Shown here piece by piece: positions 1 through 11,197 of a stretch of DNA of 64,000 nt. Numbering within the stretch: the stretch's first letter is position 1; each line of letters starts with the position of its first letter. Both the position numbers and the translations under genes were made by a program. Origin of the DNA: Gordionus sp. m RMFG-2023. Lineage: Eukaryota; Nematomorpha; Gordioida; Chordodea; Parachordodidae. The stretch is from the NCBI RefSeq assembly GCF_954871325.1, contig NC_088775.1, forward strand, positions 65,945,561 to 66,009,560, read 5' to 3'. Under the pieces are notes generated by a model. The model saw only the letters and a program-made list of their open reading frames with translations, did not search any database and was not told the DNA's origin.

Positions 1-48
1 AGGAAATTATTTTAAAATTACAAAATTTATGACATAATCTATATCTAC

Positions 49-487
49 TAGAGGTCTGCAATGGGTGGGCTTTTTGCCTAAAAACCTACCTACTCGTAAA
101 TTTTTTTTAAATCTGCCTGCTCGCCCATTTATAATTTTTTCTAAAAATTTTATTTATAAATTTTGTTTAACCCACACGCCCGCCTAATGCTTAAAAATTA
201 TTATGGCTGGTTTGGCTCTTTATTTATTTATTTATTTTAATATATTTTTAATTAAACATATATAATATGCAATATTATGAAATAAAACTATTATTTCTAA
301 TAAATTGAAGTCTGTTTTGCTCATTTCACCTGAAAAACATTAAAAATTTACCAGTCCATGCTCGCCCATTACTTTACAATTTAATTTAACCCTCCCAATG
401 TTAAAACTATTATAAAAAACTCACCACGCCTGCCAGAAATATGGACGTGGGCAGGTGGGCTAAAAATCCGCCCAATGCAGACCTCTA
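49..487. mobile_element. Non-autonomous hAT element (MITE), AGGTCTGCA family
   Basis: Terminal inverted repeats begin TAGAGGTCTGCAATGGG on the left and read TAGAGGTCTGCATTGGGC on the reverse strand at the right. The flanks are near-identical 8-bp duplications, atatctac (41-48) and atatccac (488-495). An 8-bp duplication with a short TIR starting YAGAG is the hAT signature. The interior is AT-rich with scattered GC-rich tracts of the form cccgccc and has no open frame, so it must depend on a transposase made elsewhere. A longer relative lies at 3495-4346. Confidence 0.8.
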
Positions 488-508
488 ATATCCACATCAT
501 AATTATAT

Positions 509-858
509 CAGAGAGGCCCGGATTTGAAAAAAAAATTATTTTTAATCCTGACCTAAGATTTTTTTCTAATTTTTTTTTACCCGACCGGAATTTTTATTTT
601 CGATAATGATATGGCCAGGCCCCTGAATTTATAAAATTTCGTTATTTCGAATAATTTTAGCTATATTTGCAAATTGTTTCAAAGAGTTTGAAAATAATGA
701 TTTTCTAACTGATTAATTTATAGAATTTAAATTTATTTTAGATCAGCACAGCAAAGATTTTTAATTTTTTCAAATTTTTAAGCTGGCTTGGATTTTTGAA
801 ATTATACATTTTTTTACCAGTTCCTGGTCAGATTCTGAACCGGGTTTGCAGGTTTCTG
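509..858. mobile_element. Non-autonomous hAT element (MITE), CAGAGACCTGCA/CCCGG family
   Basis: The left end reads CAGAGAGGCCCGGAT; the reverse of the right end reads CAGAAACCTGCAAACCCGG. The flanks aattatat (501-508) and atttatat (859-866) match at 7 of 8 bases and fit a hAT target duplication. Inside are degenerate blocks of the type ggcccgg-poly(A/T) and no coding sequence. Related pieces lie at 17314-17521, 29060-29438 and 47516-47527. Confidence 0.65.
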
Positions 859-866
859 ATTTATAT

Positions 867-3180
867 TCATGTTTTAGTCTTTTATATTTTTAACCTTTAT
901 TATTTAAATATCATATCAAAGATAGAATAACTATTTCCCTTCAATTAAAATGGTGTTCTTGCGTCATAACTCTCTCCCAGATGTAGAAATCCTTGACGTT
1001 TGTTAGATAAATTTTGTTATGTTACTAATTATGTTTTTCATTGTAGAAAATAATTTCTTTTTTCCCATTGATAAATATTATGTTTAAAAAGGGTAAAATT
1101 TTTAATTTAATAAATTTACTTTTTTTTAACACTTTTTTTACAATTTTATAATTACAATATATATTTATGTTTTTAATTTTACACTAGAATCCAAATTTAG
1201 GATCTCAAATTTGTTTAAGCATTAAAAATAATGATAAAAATAACTAGTATATAATGCCAAAAAAGTTTGTTGTAGGGTATCCAGGGACCTTTAGGGCGGG
1301 GTTCGGACTAAAGAGTGTTTATGAGAATATATTAAAATGTACTCTACCTCCAACATCCTAGATTTACGAATCAATGGCGTTATTAAGATTTAAGGAGGGG
1401 GAATGTGGGCCCGCGTCATTGATATGGAAGAATATGAGGTTTATGATGTGAATCTGAAGTTAATTAAATCAGGTGCACCCGAAGATTCCTTGAAAAAGTG
1501 GGTCTCCGTCGTTAGTAAATGCTTTTCAATTTTTGGGGTCCTCGTTATGTTTGCAAATGATATTATTTACATACATGGAGAATATTGTGTTCTTAAGATA
1601 AAAAAATTTTGCTATAAAAACTGCCCTCTAAATAGTTGTCTAACATAAGCAGTTTATCCTGGATTTGCTAAGAGGGATTGGCCAGCTCTTTGCCAGAGGT
1701 TTGACCGTGTTATACGGATCTTATGCATAGTAAGATTTTCACGAAGTTAGTCTAAGTTTTACGAAAATTTGAATTATAGTAATTATTTTAAAAAGTTATT
1801 AACTTGCTTTTTAAATATCGTTAAATGCTTATTTTTACTTTTTAGGAGAAAGGAAGGGGGGGGGGAAGTGGGGGTAAAAAAATGTAGGGACTTGGTGAAG
1901 AAAAATATGACCATCTTGACTAGTTGCAAAGATGACATTGGAAGAAAGAAAAATAAATGATAAAAGAATTTCATAAAGATTAAAAAGGTAATAACATTGG
2001 CAGCAAACATTTTAAAAAAATCCAATTTCTTAAAAGTAAAATAATAAAAGAACAACCACACCAATATTTGTTCATAAACATCGATATAATCATATCTCCT
2101 AACTCCTATTTTATTTTCATAATATTATTTTACAATACAAGTTTCTAACACACTTTACTTACTAAATAATAAATTTTGAAAAAAATAAAAATAATTACAT
2201 TTATAGTAGCTTTTTATTAAAACTAAAACGTGAAAGCTCTAAAAAATCAATAAATGGAAATGGCATAAAGGGGAAAGTTAACTTAGACAGCAATGTATTT
2301 TATAAAAATTAAAATTTTTTTTTTATCGGTTTATTTTTTTCCATTGATTGGATAAGATTAAAATAAAATACAAATCATTATCATATTACTAATTTATGTT
2401 TATATCCCTTACTTGTCAACGATTTTGACTTATAATAAAGAAAAAATTGATTTTTTTGTTACTTTTATACCTTTAAAATTTGAAATTTTCGTCACTTTTT
2501 TCTAACATAAAATTTAGTAGAATGAATTTTAATTTAAAAAGAATGTTTGCTCAAATAGTATTATAACAAATAATTTTCCTAGGCTTCAGAAGTTTTCACT
2601 TCTTTAAACCTATAAGGTAAATTAATTGCATGTTCGAATTTTGTATTGATTTGTTTGCCTTTTTAGATTTTATACAATGCAGAAAAATTCATCAATATGC
2701 ATTATCAAAGCCCTCTGAGACCTCTCAAGCCAGTGACACAGAGTCCCCTTGTTAAATAAAAGATAATTCAAGATAAAATGGATATTGACTATGCGAGTAA
2801 GAGGTACATACCGTAAGGTATTCTCTAACAATGACTCAAAATAAGAAAAATATATAATCATCTATAATATAATTTTAAATAGAAAATGGAAAAAAGACAA
2901 TGATTTCAAAAGAACTGATTCCATTAAAATATTTACCTGATATAGATTCAAAATCCCAATAAAATTGTTTCGTATTTTCATTGCAAATACATCCATTCAC
3001 TTTGAATAAATCAAACAAAGTTATATGCCAGTTAAAAAATCAAATCATTCCTTTCCTTTGAATTCAAGATTGGGGTTTAGATATTTTTCTAAGTTTCATT
3101 TTACATGCTTTAGCAGTAGTAACGCTTGGAAAATACTTTTTTAAAACGTCGTGCATTTTTTTAAATTGGAAATGAATTAA
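867..3180. other. AT-rich spacer without recognised genes
   Basis: Long A/T runs and frequent stops in all frames. Apart from the doubtful frame at 1403-1648, the only deviations in base content are a short G-run near 1856-1866 and a GC-richer patch around 1275-1410. I see no terminal repeats, splice-site pairs or domain-like frames. Confidence 0.6.
1403..1648 (+). CDS. Hypothetical 81-residue frame, doubtful
   Basis: An ATG-initiated frame with mixed amino-acid composition, acidic at the start (MWARVIDMEEYEVYD), with a hydrophobic stretch in the middle third (CFSIFGVLVMFANDIIYI). It lies in a patch with more G and C than its surroundings, which is the only reason to mention it. It resembles no family I know, has no adjoining exons I can define, and may be a remnant of a repeat or chance. 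The start is simply the first ATG of the frame. Confidence 0.12.
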   Translation: MWARVIDMEEYEVYDVNLKLIKSGAPEDSLKKWVSVVSKCFSIFGVLVMFANDIIYIHGEYCVLKIKKFCYKNCPLNSCLT

Positions 3181-3480
3181 CCCATACCGACCTGGTCTAT
3201 CAAACGGGCCGGGGGCCTGATAATATATTTCGGGTGATCTCTCCCCACTCCCACCCCTCCCGCTAGCTACGCGCTTTAGCCCATTTATATTTTTTCAAAA
3301 AATTTGCTACGGAGGAGAAGGAATTTTTGTTTTCTAAATATACCTAATATATTATATTATTAATAGATAAATGTTTCGGATATTGCAACAACATAATATT
3401 TATTAAGTCATAAGTCTGACCAATATTTTACTAATTATGTTTTACCTCCTGCCCGGGCTAACCGGGAGGTTATGCAGGAT
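3181..3480. other. GC-richer patch with short inverted GC words
   Basis: Within AT-rich DNA this stretch holds gggccggggg near 3210, a C/T-rich run near 3240-3260 and the near-palindrome cccgggctaaccggg near 3452-3466. It resembles the GC-rich repeat ends seen at 12.4-12.9 kb and 40.8 kb, so it is probably another MITE remnant. No coding signal. Confidence 0.35.
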
Positions 3481-3494
3481 TATAATATAGTTAT

Positions 3495-4346
3495 TAGAGG
3501 TCTGCATTGAGCAGGTTTTTGGACCATAAGCCCGCTTATGCAATGCTTTAATAAAATTTAACCCGCCCGCCCATCCCGCCCATATTTTTAAAAAAATATA
3601 CCCGCCCGCTCATTAGTTTAAAATTCTTTACCTGTCCGTCTCCCTGCCCATTAGTATAAAATTTTTTACCCGCCCACCCATTATTTATAAAAAATTTTTA
3701 ACCCAAGCCCGCTATTATAAAATTTAATTATGGCCATTCTTTCAATTTTTTAAGCATCTAATAAAAAATAATTAGCATTACACCTCTATAAAAAGTTTTA
3801 TAATTTAGGAAATTACTATATTAAGCATAAAAAATATTTAATTTAAATTGGATGATTTATTTGATCAAATAAAATAATGAAAAAAATATAAATATAAAAT
3901 TGATATTATATGTAATTATAATGCAAAAATAATAATGAATCAACATTTTCTGAATTCAATACGTTCTTCTTTGTTCTAAAAACCTTTCAGCAATCTTCGT
4001 TCAGAAGAAGCAGTAATTGCAGGAATTTCCAATATTTTTCTTGCTAATCTTGATAGCTTTGGCATATCTCCTTCTTGTCGTTCCCACCAAAGTAGTTTTA
4101 AATATACAAAAAAGTTTATTTTAAGAAAAAAAAACTTTTTATGATACCAAAAAAGGGCATTTTATTTTTTAATATCCAAAAAAGTTCATAAGAACAATTT
4201 TTTATTTATATTTACTTGAATGATTTCAAATTTTTTTAACCCGCCCGCCCATTGTTTAAATTTTTTAACCCGCCCATAGTCTAAACAATTTTTTAACCCG
4301 CCTGCCCGTTTTTAAAAAAATTTTGCCCCCGCCCAATGCAGACCTA
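3495..4346. mobile_element. Non-autonomous hAT element with perfect 8-bp duplication
   Basis: TIRs TAGAGGTCTGCATTGAGC (left) and, reversed from the right, TAGGTCTGCATTGGGC. Both flanks are atagttat (3487-3494 and 4347-4354), a perfect 8-bp target duplication. The subterminal parts carry several cccgcccgccc blocks spaced by A/T runs, as in the 49-487 copy. The middle (about 3740-4200) is AT-rich and non-coding. A deletion derivative of a hAT element, probably mobilised in trans. Confidence 0.85.
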
Positions 4347-4354
4347 ATAGTTAT

Positions 4355-6362
4355 ATTAATTTAATTTGATAATTTCTAAGAAAAATTATAAGTCATGTCC
4401 CTAAGACGGTATATTATTTTAAATGATGTTAATTTTTGGTATCATTTTTCACGAATTAAAAAAATATATAAAAATTAACAGAAAAATCGTCTAAAATCAT
4501 GCTCGTTTCTAATCTATTTTGGTGCCCCCCCCCTCCAAAAAATTTTAAAAAATTCTTTTGGTTCCTGGAAAATATTTTTTATATTTTTGGTATAAATTTT
4601 TTAAAAATAAGAATGTAATAGGAGAGAAATAACTGTTGTTCAAACTACTATCGGTTTAAAAAATCATTCATGTCTGCTAAAATACCTAATAGCCCCATCG
4701 CACATCATATTGTAATTAAATGAGGAAAAAGAATATGTAAATTAAATTAATTTGGTGAAAAAAAATGAAAATGATCAAAGTGCCAAGATTCATAATAAAA
4801 AATTAAATGGATAGGTTAGATTTTTTAGTTATTCTTATTGCAAATATTTTATAACTGATTTAAATCAAGTATCACCACATCCAGTTGAAAGCTCGATTCG
4901 GGTCGATTTTAAAAAACGGCCTGATCAAAATTATAAACAAAATAATATTATGTAGTCTAGAGATTTTGCTCATAGATGGCAGAAAGGTTTGGACATCTAT
5001 TTGATGAGGCTTACATAATATTATTTTGGAGAAATTAATCGGGCCATTATTACGACCCAAATCGGGCTTTTTAACAACAATACCAACATAACTCAAATCA
5101 AAAAGATTATTACTGATAATGGAAGAAGATCTTCTTTAAAGTTGTATAAATATAAATAGGTGGAATAATTAAATGAAGATGATGCAGTTTTTTGCCTTCC
5201 TTGTTGGATCTATCTTAAACAATGGTGAATCAATCTATACCAATGCGGGTTTTACCAACTGGAAGAAATCCGTTTAGATCATATCGAATTAAGACTCAAC
5301 TTTTTCCCCATTAAAGATTATTAAATCAGATAAACGTTCGAGTAGTGATAAAAGAAAGGGTAACTTGGCTTTATTAGAACATGAAAAAAACATAACCTAA
5401 ACTATTAATTTTGGAAATGTTTTCTAGGTATTTAAAAATACAAAGGGCGGAGTGGCCATAAGACCAAGTGGGCATTTTTTTCCACGAGGCTGCAAGAATA
5501 TGTCAATTTTTGAAACCGATCTAAAAAAAAATATAACATATTCATATATTTTATATATTAAAAGTTACCATATTTCCTTTTTTAGCATTTAAAATATAAT
5601 ATTTTTGAGGATTATCATTTAGATGTTGCTAATTTGTTAGGTCTTTTTCAAAAAATGCGGGTCCGCTTAAATGAAAGTCAAGTTTTGATTGATTTATGTT
5701 TTTATACACTAGCTGATAGCCCGTCAAGGATGATGGCGAATCAGAATTTTTTTCTTATGGATAAATAATGAATTCTTTTATTTGACGATGGATGAATAAG
5801 AATAGTCAAATGAGAGGAATCGACTATCCATATTCATTCTTATAAGATTTCTATAAATTTTAGAGAAAAGGCCAAATATATTATATTAAATATGAAATAA
5901 AAAAAAATATGATTTATGAGTTATGTTATAAATTCTTTTAATAAATTTTTGACATCCAGACCTAATGGTTTTTGCCCTCCATTCATCTCAAAGAATTATT
6001 TAAATGCTTTTAAAACCCTAAAATAATTGATTTTCAATTTCTTGAAGCCAATTTTAAAATACTCATTCTTAATAAGTTCAAATCCAAAATCTGTTTCCAT
6101 GATAACAATTTACAAAACCCTCATCTAGCAAAATTAAATTTTTTATTGAGTAATAATAAAAATTAAAAAATAGGAAATTAATATTATTTTAAAAAAGTAT
6201 ATACATTTTTCAAATATTTATTCATAATATACTTCATTAACATATTATAAGAATATGAAAATTTTGGGATTAACTCTCATCAAAGTAAGTTTATTTCTGA
6301 TTCACACTCATATAAGCTTATTTTTCCTTGTCATTCTTCTGGGACATCAGCTAGTAATCATA
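4355..6362. other. AT-rich spacer
   Basis: No recognisable gene. It contains a C-run near 4526-4535 and the imperfect inverted repeat described at 4890-5068. The remaining short frames are chance openings in A/T-rich DNA. Confidence 0.55.
4890..5068. repeat. Imperfect inverted repeat (MITE-like palindrome)
   Basis: The left arm contains the words ctcgattcgggtcg and aaataatattatgtag. The right arm contains ttacataatattatttt and cgacccaaatcggg, in inverted order. With gaps, the arms match over roughly 65 bases around a spacer of about 45 bases. No target duplication could be fixed, so it may be a decayed foldback MITE. Confidence 0.4.
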
Positions 6363-6480
6363 TAAATGCAAATATTTATTAGATTGTTATGATGGATTCT
6401 TCCTTAAGGTTTTTTTTATTAATAATGGAAGCCAAAAAGCACTCCTTGGTAAATTGTTATCCACAGAGTTTTGAATACGT
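6363..6480. repeat. Diverged direct repeat, copy 1
   Basis: Shares with 7492-7580 the words aaatgcaaatatttattaga, aaagcactccttg and agagttttga in the same order and orientation, with small indels between. The two copies are about 1.1 kb apart. The origin is unclear and it is non-coding. Confidence 0.55.
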
Positions 6481-6954
6481 TTGCAACTTCTCATGATGTG
6501 GATCCATTCTTCAAGATGATCCTAATTATAAGAAAACATATTTTGATACAGGTACAGGGGTTAAACCATATTTTAATTTTTTTAAATATACCCAGGCTGG
6601 ACTAAAAATTTTAAAAATACCCAGGTCTAGCTGTATCTTTTAAATAACCATTATTATCTATAAAAATTGAAAATAAATATAATATTATTTTTTTTTAATC
6701 CAGACCTGGCCATACCAATTTTTTTTTAAAAAAAACCATAGCAGGATGTGCAAATGATACCTACAAGTCTCTGATATATTTATTACCTTCAATATAAATA
6801 TATAATGGGAACATGTGAATTTTCATTATATTAATTTCATGAAATCTGTAAAATTATATTTTGTGCTCAATAAAATAAATCCCTAAAAGAATTTTTATAC
6901 ACTCATTTGAAATTTAAAACCTACAAATTTATTCTTGCTAGATGAAGGTTTTGC

Positions 6955-7276
6955 CTAACTTAAACCCTCATATTCTGTGGATAGACTGAAAGATATTGGG
7001 TTGGGAATGGGAGGGAGAGTTAAAAAAATTTTTAAAACAATGGGTAGGTGAATTTGAAATATATTTCTGGCAAAATAAGCAACTAACGACTTCTATTTAT
7101 TATTAGATGTTATTTTTTTATTTCATAATTTATAAGTTAAGTAAAAAACATTAAAATAATACATAAAGAGACAAATCAACCATTATAATAATTTTTAAAC
7201 TTTGGACAGGCAAGTTAAACAAATTTTTTAAATAAATGAGCAAACAGGTACACCAAAACTTGCCCATTGCAGACCT
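6955..7276. mobile_element. Remnant of hAT MITE (AGGTCTGCA family), right end
   Basis: Ends in TTGCCCATTGCAGACCTC, the right terminal repeat of the family seen at 49-487 and 3495-4346. The preceding interior carries short ggcaggc/gggtaggtg words separated by A/T tracts. The left terminus is not recognisable. A second family end, AGAGGTCTAC, lies at 7391. Confidence 0.5.
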
Positions 7277-7491
7277 CCAGTCAGGATGACATCGGAAACA
7301 GTAGATCATAATGGATTTTACCTCTGCCCAAAGAATCCATTTATAAATGATATGCGCCTGCCACTTTTATTTTCCCATGCATTTACCACCAGAGGTCTAC
7401 AAAATGGAATTTAGTTAATGCCCATCCCAAGTTTTGCTTGGCTCAATTTCAATTTTTTTAAAGATTGTAACAAAGATATATAATTGTGTAA

Positions 7492-7580
7492 AATGCAAAT
7501 ATTTATTAGATTGTGGGAATATTTATAATGGAAGGCACAAAGCACTCCTTGTACAATGTTCTCCAGAGTTTTGATATTTT
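7492..7580. repeat. Diverged direct repeat, copy 2
   Basis: Counterpart of 6363-6480, with the words aaatgcaaatatttattaga, caaagcactccttg and agagttttga in the same order. It lacks part of the middle of copy 1. Confidence 0.5.
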
Positions 7581-7631
7581 ATTTAAAATAAAAGTTAAAA
7601 ATTATACTTTTAAAAAATGAATATTTCACCT

Positions 7632-8039
7632 GTAAGAATTCTCTTAATGATAGATACTACCAAATCAAAATTAAGCAATTTTTTAAATACCAACCTAACT
7701 TGCTAAATACCGACCAAATTTATTAAAATGGAATAAGACCCTTATTATTTAACATATATTATAACGGAATCATGTGGTCGAATCCGGCCTCCTATATATC
7801 ATCCCACCAAGGACGGAACCACCAAGTTAATATTAGAAAAAAAAATCTTTATTGTGATTCGAACTCAAAACCATCGGATTGGTAAACGGCGTTCTTGCAG
7901 ATTAGGCAACAGACGCTTTTCAAAATTTGCGATTTTTTAAATATATATTATAAATAATGGTAGTACCTAAATGAAAGATAAACAAAATATGATAGGTACT
8001 ACCTTAAGGCAATACCTATCATTAACCTAAGAATTCTAA
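7632..8039. mobile_element. Terminal-inverted-repeat element, unclassified
   Basis: The left end reads gtaagaattctcttaatgat followed by agatactacc. The right end, reversed, reads attagaattcttaggttaat followed by gataggtattgcc. That is about 30 bases of imperfect TIR. No target duplication was resolved. The interior contains the tRNA-like stretch at 7850-7930 but no reading frame. Possibly a MITE into which a SINE has inserted. Confidence 0.45.
7850..7930 (-). other. tRNA-like / SINE-like stretch
   Basis: Read on the minus strand it contains gagttcgaatcaca, close to a pol III B-box and T-loop (GGTTCGAATCC), with 4 of 5 possible T-stem pairs. The preceding text (tgttgcctaatctgcaagaa) resembles tRNA D/anticodon-arm sequence. 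A full cloverleaf could not be drawn and the 3' side runs into T-rich DNA, so a tRNA-derived SINE fragment is likelier than a working tRNA. A further word, ggtcgaatccggcc, lies on the plus strand near 7787. Confidence 0.3.
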
Positions 8040-8245
8040 TATATATGTTATGGTAGCATAAATGAATGATGTTTGATATGGTATGATATTATCATTGGAC
8101 CGAATAAGCTATAGTGATTCTTATTGGACACATTTTGACTTTGACACGGCTTATGTATATTATAGATTTTATTATTTAAATAGAATTGGCTTTAAAATAA
8201 TAAATACAATGATTTCCATGTAACAATATGCATATATGAAATAAT

Positions 8246-10346
8246 CTGGGTTGGGCAAATTTTCAGAAAATTGTATTCAGATACAGATACTTTATAAAAT
8301 TTTGTATTTAAGATACAAGATACTAGATACTTTAGAAAAATTTCAATAAGATATAAGATACAAGATACTTGTATTTTTTTTTTAAAAGTATCTAAGATAC
8401 AAGATACTTTTTTTAAAAACTTTAAATAGTCAAAATCAAAATGTATAAAGCTTTATTTTCTTATCTATAATATAAATTTATAAAAAAATATTCAAAATAA
8501 ATTGTAGAAAATAACAAATTTATTATAAAAGATAATGCGATATTCCATTTAATAATTAAATAATTAGTAAATAATAATAAATCAGCATCATAAATCAGCA
8601 TTATTTTTTAATATTATTAATTTTTCAAATGATTTATCGTCCAATCTTTGACGATTTGGTCTATTAACCATATTACCAAAGCTAAATAATCTTTCAACGG
8701 GGGCTGAGGAGGGTAATATTGTGTTATATTTAATAAATATCTTTTATATATTTATAACTATTTAACATATTTATACTCCGCCTGTCATCTTTATATAATT
8801 TAGGACCTCTATTTCAATATCATTTATTGAATTATTAGAATTGGATGTGGTACTTTTAAGGCAAAAGTAATCATCATCTTCATCAATTGAAGATTTTGTT
8901 GAAGTATTAATTTCAATATTATTTTTAAAAACAATTAAAACTTCATGTAATAACAAATCCTGAAGGTATTTTTTTCTTTTTCACCATCAATCCAACGATT
9001 TTTAAAATAGGGATGAGAAATAGTTGCCAAAAATGCACTTTTAAAATTGTTATCAAAATCATATATATTTTTAAATCTTTTATTTAAATAATTTTCTATG
9101 GCAATAGCTAATGGTTTGCAAAATTGTAGAATGGTTTGAATTAAATTTGTAATTTTTTTTAACGACATTCAAAATTGGAGCTGATTCTCCATAATAGCAG
9201 TTGATTTCACTCTGTATTTTGTCAATCGCTATAGCCAATGGGGCCATTATATTGCAATATTCTTCTAAATATTGAATCTCAATATCTCTTAATTTAGGAA
9301 ATTCTAATTTTTGACATAATTTAGGAAGTTCACCTTTAAATTTTAATAAACTATGAAGACTATCATACAAACTATTCCATCTAGTGCAACAAGTTGTAAC
9401 TAATTGTTTTCCTAAAACTGCTTTGATAAGTTCTGCAGTATTAGGCCTATTATTTGCATTTCATAGCTTAGTACATTTAGCTATTGCAGGATGAAGAATT
9501 TTAGAAATGTTAGAAGAATCCTTAATACCTTTCTCGACATCTGTTGTGGCAATTAGACTTATCGTATGGCACAAACAACGAATGTATTTTGGCAATGTTA
9601 TTGAGGCTTCTTTAGACCCTTAAATAAACAAATAAATAATTTTATTTAATTAAATTTTTTACTAAATTTACAATATCATAATAAATTTTAAAGAAGTATT
9701 AAATAATACTTTCAATGATTTCGAATTCTATACATTCATCATCATTGATGTCAAAGTCATTCTCTACAGCTTTCATAGAATATCCAAACTCCTTGAAAGC
9801 TTTCTTAAAGTTAGAGCCATTATCTGTAACAGTTGCTATAACTTTTTCGTCAATACCAAAGTCACGATGAATTTCTTTAATATGATCATCTTGAAGTACT
9901 TCAAAAAATTTGCCATTAAGTATGCTTAGTTTAAATTTATTGTTATAATTTTCGGTTGAAGAATCATCTGAAGACGAAGATAAACATATTATTCTATTTT
10001 CTTCTTCCATAATTTTAAAATAGACAGATATAAAACGATTCAAATATGGTAGTTCTAATTGTTAGCAAATTGCTATATGACGACCAACGTCATATATCAA
10101 AAGTTATCTTAAAATATCTATATTTTGATTAAATTTTTCATTTAAATCTTAAAACAATATCATTTTAAATTTTAATACTATTTAAATTAACCAATATAAT
10201 TTTTTTTTAAAGTATCTGTATCTTTTTGAATACAAAGTTGGTTAAGATACAAATACTTTTAAATAATATGTATCTTAGATACTGGATATAAGATACTTTC
10301 CAAATTTTAAAAAAGATACAAATATCCGCGATACTGCACAACCCTG
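8246..10346 (-). mobile_element. hAT DNA transposon, both ends present
   Basis: The 2.1-kb unit is bounded by perfect 8-bp duplications gaaataat (8238-8245 and 10347-10354). The left end reads CTGGGTTGGGCAAAT; the reversed right end reads CAGGGTTGTGCAGTAT, a typical hAT terminus. Both subterminal regions (8270-8410 and 10205-10325) are packed with short words such as aagatacaagatact in opposite orientations, as expected for transposase-binding repeats. The interior encodes a decayed transposase on the minus strand. Confidence 0.9.
8590..10043 (-). pseudogene. hAT transposase, degraded
   Basis: A cut-and-paste transposase of the hAT superfamily. In order on the minus strand: the RNase-H-like core motif VIATVTDNGSNFKKAF (about 9790-9840); LPKYIRCLCHTISLI and TTCCTRWNSLYDS, the typical insertion and Trp-Asn motifs (about 9365-9600); ATISHPYFKNRW (about 8990-9030); and the C-terminal dimerisation block SSAPVERLFSFGNM (about 8670-8710). 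A likely intron of about 90 bases (gtatta...tttaag) lies near 9618-9710. The N-terminal BED finger and first catalytic Asp region are absent. The frame is broken by a stop near 9462 (a Trp-to-stop type change), shifts near 9175 and 8960, and stops near 8770. It is therefore non-functional but recent enough to read easily. Confidence 0.9.
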
Positions 10347-10908
10347 GAAATAATACAGTTGTTAGTTCAAATCTTACAGAGAATCCGCCCCCAATGAAAC
10401 ATATTAATTTTGAGATTGAAAATTTATATTAAGGGAATTTTCTTGAGAAGATATAAATCATATCAAAAAGTGATAATACTATCAGGAGCAAAAGTAGAAA
10501 AGGAAAGCTGTAACTTCCCGATAAATAAGAATCCAAGGGAAGAAGTTCTCCAATAATTTTATGCCAAAGACAACGGATAATAAGTTATTAATGTAAAATT
10601 AGGAATTTAATATTTAAAAAACGAAATATACAGCAAACTAGTTTGCAAATATATAGCACAAGACAGCAGCTGATCTTGGAGAAAATAATTTATCCGGCTA
10701 AAGGAGGCTGTTAAGTCTCCAAAAAAATAAGTGAAACAAAGTGGTGGGCACGTTGAAAAGACCTTAGATAGTTATATGATAAAGAGAGTTCATTCCTGAT
10801 CTCTATAAAGCAAAACCAACCTCCTTATCAGGAGCGAAATCTGTAATTGATAATCTGAACAAATGTAAAAGGTAAAATCCACTTGATTTCTTTGAAATAC
10901 AGGGTTTC
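10347..10908. other. Spacer, no recognised gene
   Basis: Less A/T-extreme than neighbouring spacer, with purine-rich stretches, but stops occur in every frame and no domain is recognisable. It could be an old, fully decayed repeat. Confidence 0.4.
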
Positions 10909-11197
10909 CCATTCAAAAAAGGAAAAGTCCCAAACAAAAAAAGGAAAAGTTTCAATCATAAAAGGAAAAGGTCTGATCAAAAAAGGAAAGGGTCAATCAT
11001 AAAAGGAAAAGGTTCAATCAAAAAAGGAAAATGCCCAATCAAAAAAGGAAAAGTGTCAATCAAAAAAGGAAAAGTGTTAATCAAAAAAGGAAAAAGTTCA
11101 ATCAAAAAAGGAAAAGTGTCAAACAAAAAAGGAAAAGGTCCAATCAAAGAAGAAAAGGTATCAATCAAACAGGAAAATTCCCATTCAAAAAAGGGAA
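10909..11197. repeat. Minisatellite, about 19-bp unit
   Basis: About fifteen tandem units built on TCAATCAAAAAAGGAAAAG, with variants such as ccaaacaaaaaaaggaaaag. Unit length is 18-20 bp. The reading frames crossing it (Lys-rich one way, Phe/Leu/Ile-rich the other) are products of the repeat and not genes. Confidence 0.9.

Noticed and set aside
1769-2064. Overlapping frames on both strands
   Set aside because: Lys- and Phe-rich mirror translations of purine-rich DNA; no coding character.
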